Source: an uncultured Lewinella sp.
Lineage (GTDB): Bacteria; Bacteroidota; Bacteroidia; Chitinophagales; Saprospiraceae
Assembly: GCA_913057785.1 (NCBI GenBank)
Contig: CAJXPD010000015.1
Coordinates: forward strand, 1-64,000
Direction of reading: 5' to 3'
Length of the DNA stretch: 64,000 bases
The notes beneath the pieces were generated by a model. That model was given only the letters and a program-made list of their open reading frames with translations, did no database searches and was not told where the DNA came from. Positions 63,301-64,000 of this stretch are shown piece after piece; position 1 is the first letter of the stretch, and every line of letters begins with the position of its first letter. Both the position numbers and the translations under genes were made by a program.

Positions 63301-63469
63301 CCGGGGAGGCTCCAGGAAACTGCGTTACCACAGTTGCGATCCGGATGGTGTAGGGCGGCATACTATTCCTCGACAGGGAACCGTAGGTCACCAGGCCCAT
63401 AATGGCGATAACGGCAAGCACCATGATCGTCACCCTGGAATTATCTATAGAAAATTTGGTAATATTCAT
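60380..63469 (-). CDS. RND-family efflux transporter (AcrB/MexF-like inner-membrane pump)
   Basis: Proton-driven inner-membrane pump that expels compounds through an adaptor and outer-membrane channel. The ATG at 63469 (MNITKFSIDNSRVTIMV) is the conventional RND start; the ORF-track start at 63517 adds 16 residues. The expected 12 helices and two large periplasmic loops are present. The TM4 proton-relay motif reads GLLVDNAIVVSES, with N in place of the second D of AcrB. Length 1029 aa is normal. It follows the adaptor gene by about 115 bases. Substrate unknown. Confidence 0.93.
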   Translation of the reverse strand: MNITKFSIDNSRVTIMVLAVIAIMGLVTYGSLSRNSMPPYTIRIATVVTQFPGASPDRVEQLITKKIEETVQELPELDDVTSESRTGLSVVTVSLTPDIAKEDLQVVWDRLRRKIEGIQKELPDGSRPPRINDDGFGTVYGIMLGLEGDGFSNAEMREYAEDIRDDLVKMDAAAEVEIKGELPEQIYVEFDNARLAEMGLTASRLQSILSVTNIVYSGGQVGLENKRIALEPSGNFESVEDLERTLITMPSGNAIPLGDIADVTRGYKSPTEKIVRINGEPGIAIAIALKEGANLIELGQLVDEKIAGYNRELPVGLSVARMAGQDLYVDQKVNDFLSNVFQSVGIVLVVMLLFLGFRTGIVVASLIPMAMIMTLWIMGMFDIGLNQVSLAALIMALGLLVDNAIVVSESIMVKMEEGQTAFNAAINASGELFTPLLVSSLTTSAAFLAFFLAENTMGEMMGPLFSVITITLLSSWILAMTMIPFLGARFIRVEKKEADNNKPGMFDRLTSWYKGILSGVLRRPWIFTAGIVILFFGSLSLFGSIPFIFFPDSDRNLVTLDMNLPLGTKIEETERTVNQIEDFIRAELLVGEGRDKGITDWSAFIGEGPSSYDLGYQPGEANSGYGHLLLNTSSFTDNNHVIEQLQDYCFEQLPDAEVQVAPLSGGGGGGKDVEIRVSGDSPRELFLISEEIKQLLLGVPGTRSISDNWGPQIKKFVIDIDQDNANRAGLSNQDIAISLQTTLDGFNAGSYREGDENIPIMMRTIDSENLDIRDLNGINLFAQNSGSNVPLQQVASINPQWQNAKILRRNLFRTITISCDAMPGFTASELTSSITPLLREKADNWKSGYTYSLGGESEQSAEAMGAVIAKLPLSGFIILLLLILQFNSFRKTGIVLLTIPLGIIGVIFGLLMFQSFFGFMAFLGVISLAGIVINNAIVLLDRIQIEIDDFNRTPYEAIVEAAQQRFRPILLTTFTTTLGLIPLYLGGGEMWEPMAIAIMIGLLFATVITLLFVPVLYKLLFRAKPTIAA

Positions 63470-63585
63470 ATTGTTGTTTTTATGGGTCGGCAGGCTCTCT
63501 TCCTCTACTTCATGCATCGGTCTCCGCCCGAGTGCTCCAATACCTGCCAGGTACTCATCAAATACTTCGCAATTATTGAATCAGC

Positions 63586-64000
63586 TTAGTTTTCTAGCAA
63601 CCTTACTTTCATACCTACGATCAAAGATTTCAATCCGGATGTCGCTACCAGTTCGGATTCCTTTAATCCATCCTTAACCTCAAAGCCATCTGTACCTAAA
63701 TCTCCAACTTGAATACTCCGACGTTCCACTTGATAGGCTTCACCTGCTGGTTGCAAAGTATAGACAAATCGTCCCTCCTGATCCTGACCAACCGCTGCAA
63801 TGGGAACAAATAGCTGCTCCGCTCCTCCTTGCCCTTCTTCTTGAAATCCGAATTGCACCCGCGCTGCCATACCAGGGCGAATTGCTTCAGAGGGTTTCTC
63901 AATCCGTATCGTGACCGGGTAAGTCGAGCGCCCAGCGTTACTAAAGCCTACCTCTGTTATTCGGCCGGTAAAAGGCTGGCTGTTCAAAGCTGAAAATCCA
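63586..64000 (-). CDS. RND membrane-fusion (periplasmic adaptor) protein, C-terminal part
   Basis: The 3' end of the adaptor that links the RND pump to the outer-membrane channel. The frame continues through the window edge: residues before the ORF-track start read GFSALNSQPF, and the ORF-track 'M' at 63987 is only a TTG codon. The visible part holds the beta-barrel/membrane-proximal region (TYPVTIRIEKPSEAIRPGMA, VQVGDLGTDGFEVKDGLKES), ending VGMKVRLLEN. It is upstream of the pump in the same direction, as expected for an efflux operon. Confidence 0.88.
   Translation of the reverse strand, partial: GFSALNSQPFTGRITEVGFSNAGRSTYPVTIRIEKPSEAIRPGMAARVQFGFQEEGQGGAEQLFVPIAAVGQDQEGRFVYTLQPAGEAYQVERRSIQVGDLGTDGFEVKDGLKESELVATSGLKSLIVGMKVRLLEN

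Noticed and set aside
63696-63987. ORF-track start of the RND adaptor at 63987
   Set aside because: The codon is TTG and the frame is open and homologous upstream to the window edge, so this is an internal residue.
1-64000. tRNA, rRNA, CRISPR arrays, insertion sequences, prophage genes
   Set aside because: None could be recognised by eye; the repeats seen are inside protein-coding modules.

Overview
The window looks like a chromosomal segment of a marine-type Bacteroidota, most likely a Saprospiria/Lewinella-like organism. The support is a SusC/SusD pair, a type IX secretion (T9SS) C-terminal sorting domain, SprB-type adhesin repeats, very large multi-domain surface proteins, lipoproteins with Bacteroidota-style lipoboxes, few Shine-Dalgarno sequences and several TAnnTTTG-like -10 boxes. 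No tRNA, rRNA, CRISPR array, transposase or integrase was seen.

Layout. (1) 1-8.4 kb, minus strand: a giant PPC/PKD/SprB-repeat adhesin. It runs off the left edge and is split by a frameshift near 1.27 kb. (2) 9.1-14.6 kb: a Tat-exported enolase-superfamily enzyme, an unassigned secreted 835-aa protein, an exported serine esterase and an AhpD-like protein; this looks like a small sugar-acid or ester catabolic group. (3) 15.2-18.5 kb: an ECF sigma factor overlapping a membrane protein with a barrel-like C-terminus, a small Cys protein, and a VIT/CCC1 metal transporter. (4) 18.6-37.7 kb, minus: two adjacent giant genes. The upstream one encodes a beta-propeller/malectin protein ending in a dockerin-like domain. 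The downstream one encodes a 3897-aa protein that starts with a cohesin-like domain and ends with a T9SS sorting domain. The two also share an unnamed module. (5) 37.7-39.0 kb: a gene-poor 1.27-kb spacer. (6) 39.0-59.8 kb: a polysaccharide utilization locus (PUL).

The PUL, read on the minus strand, is xylA (xylose isomerase), susC, susD, a surface glycan-binding lipoprotein, a GH16 lipoprotein, a Gfo/Idh/MocA oxidoreductase of the xylose-dehydrogenase type, a GH26-like lipoprotein, a PhyH-type dioxygenase, an MFS sugar symporter, a GH43 beta-xylosidase, a second GH26-like lipoprotein and a PHP phosphatase. Divergent from xylA lies a membrane-spanning one-component regulator (propeller, Y_Y_Y, TM, LuxR HTH). 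The enzyme set points to a xylose-containing polymer. Because GH26 includes beta-1,3-xylanases and GH16 includes beta-1,3-glucanases, an algal beta-1,3-xylan or xylan/glucan target is my preferred inference. (7) 59.8-64 kb, minus: an ECF sigma factor, an RND pump and the C-terminal part of its adaptor, cut by the window edge.

How the genes may work together: GH26-like, GH16 and glycan-binding lipoproteins on the surface would cut and hold polymer. SusCD would import oligosaccharides, the MFS symporter would take products into the cytosol, and GH43 and XylA would convert them to xylose and xylulose. The sensor protein spans the inner membrane and would switch the locus on. The cohesin/dockerin gene pair may form a separate surface carbohydrate-binding assembly.
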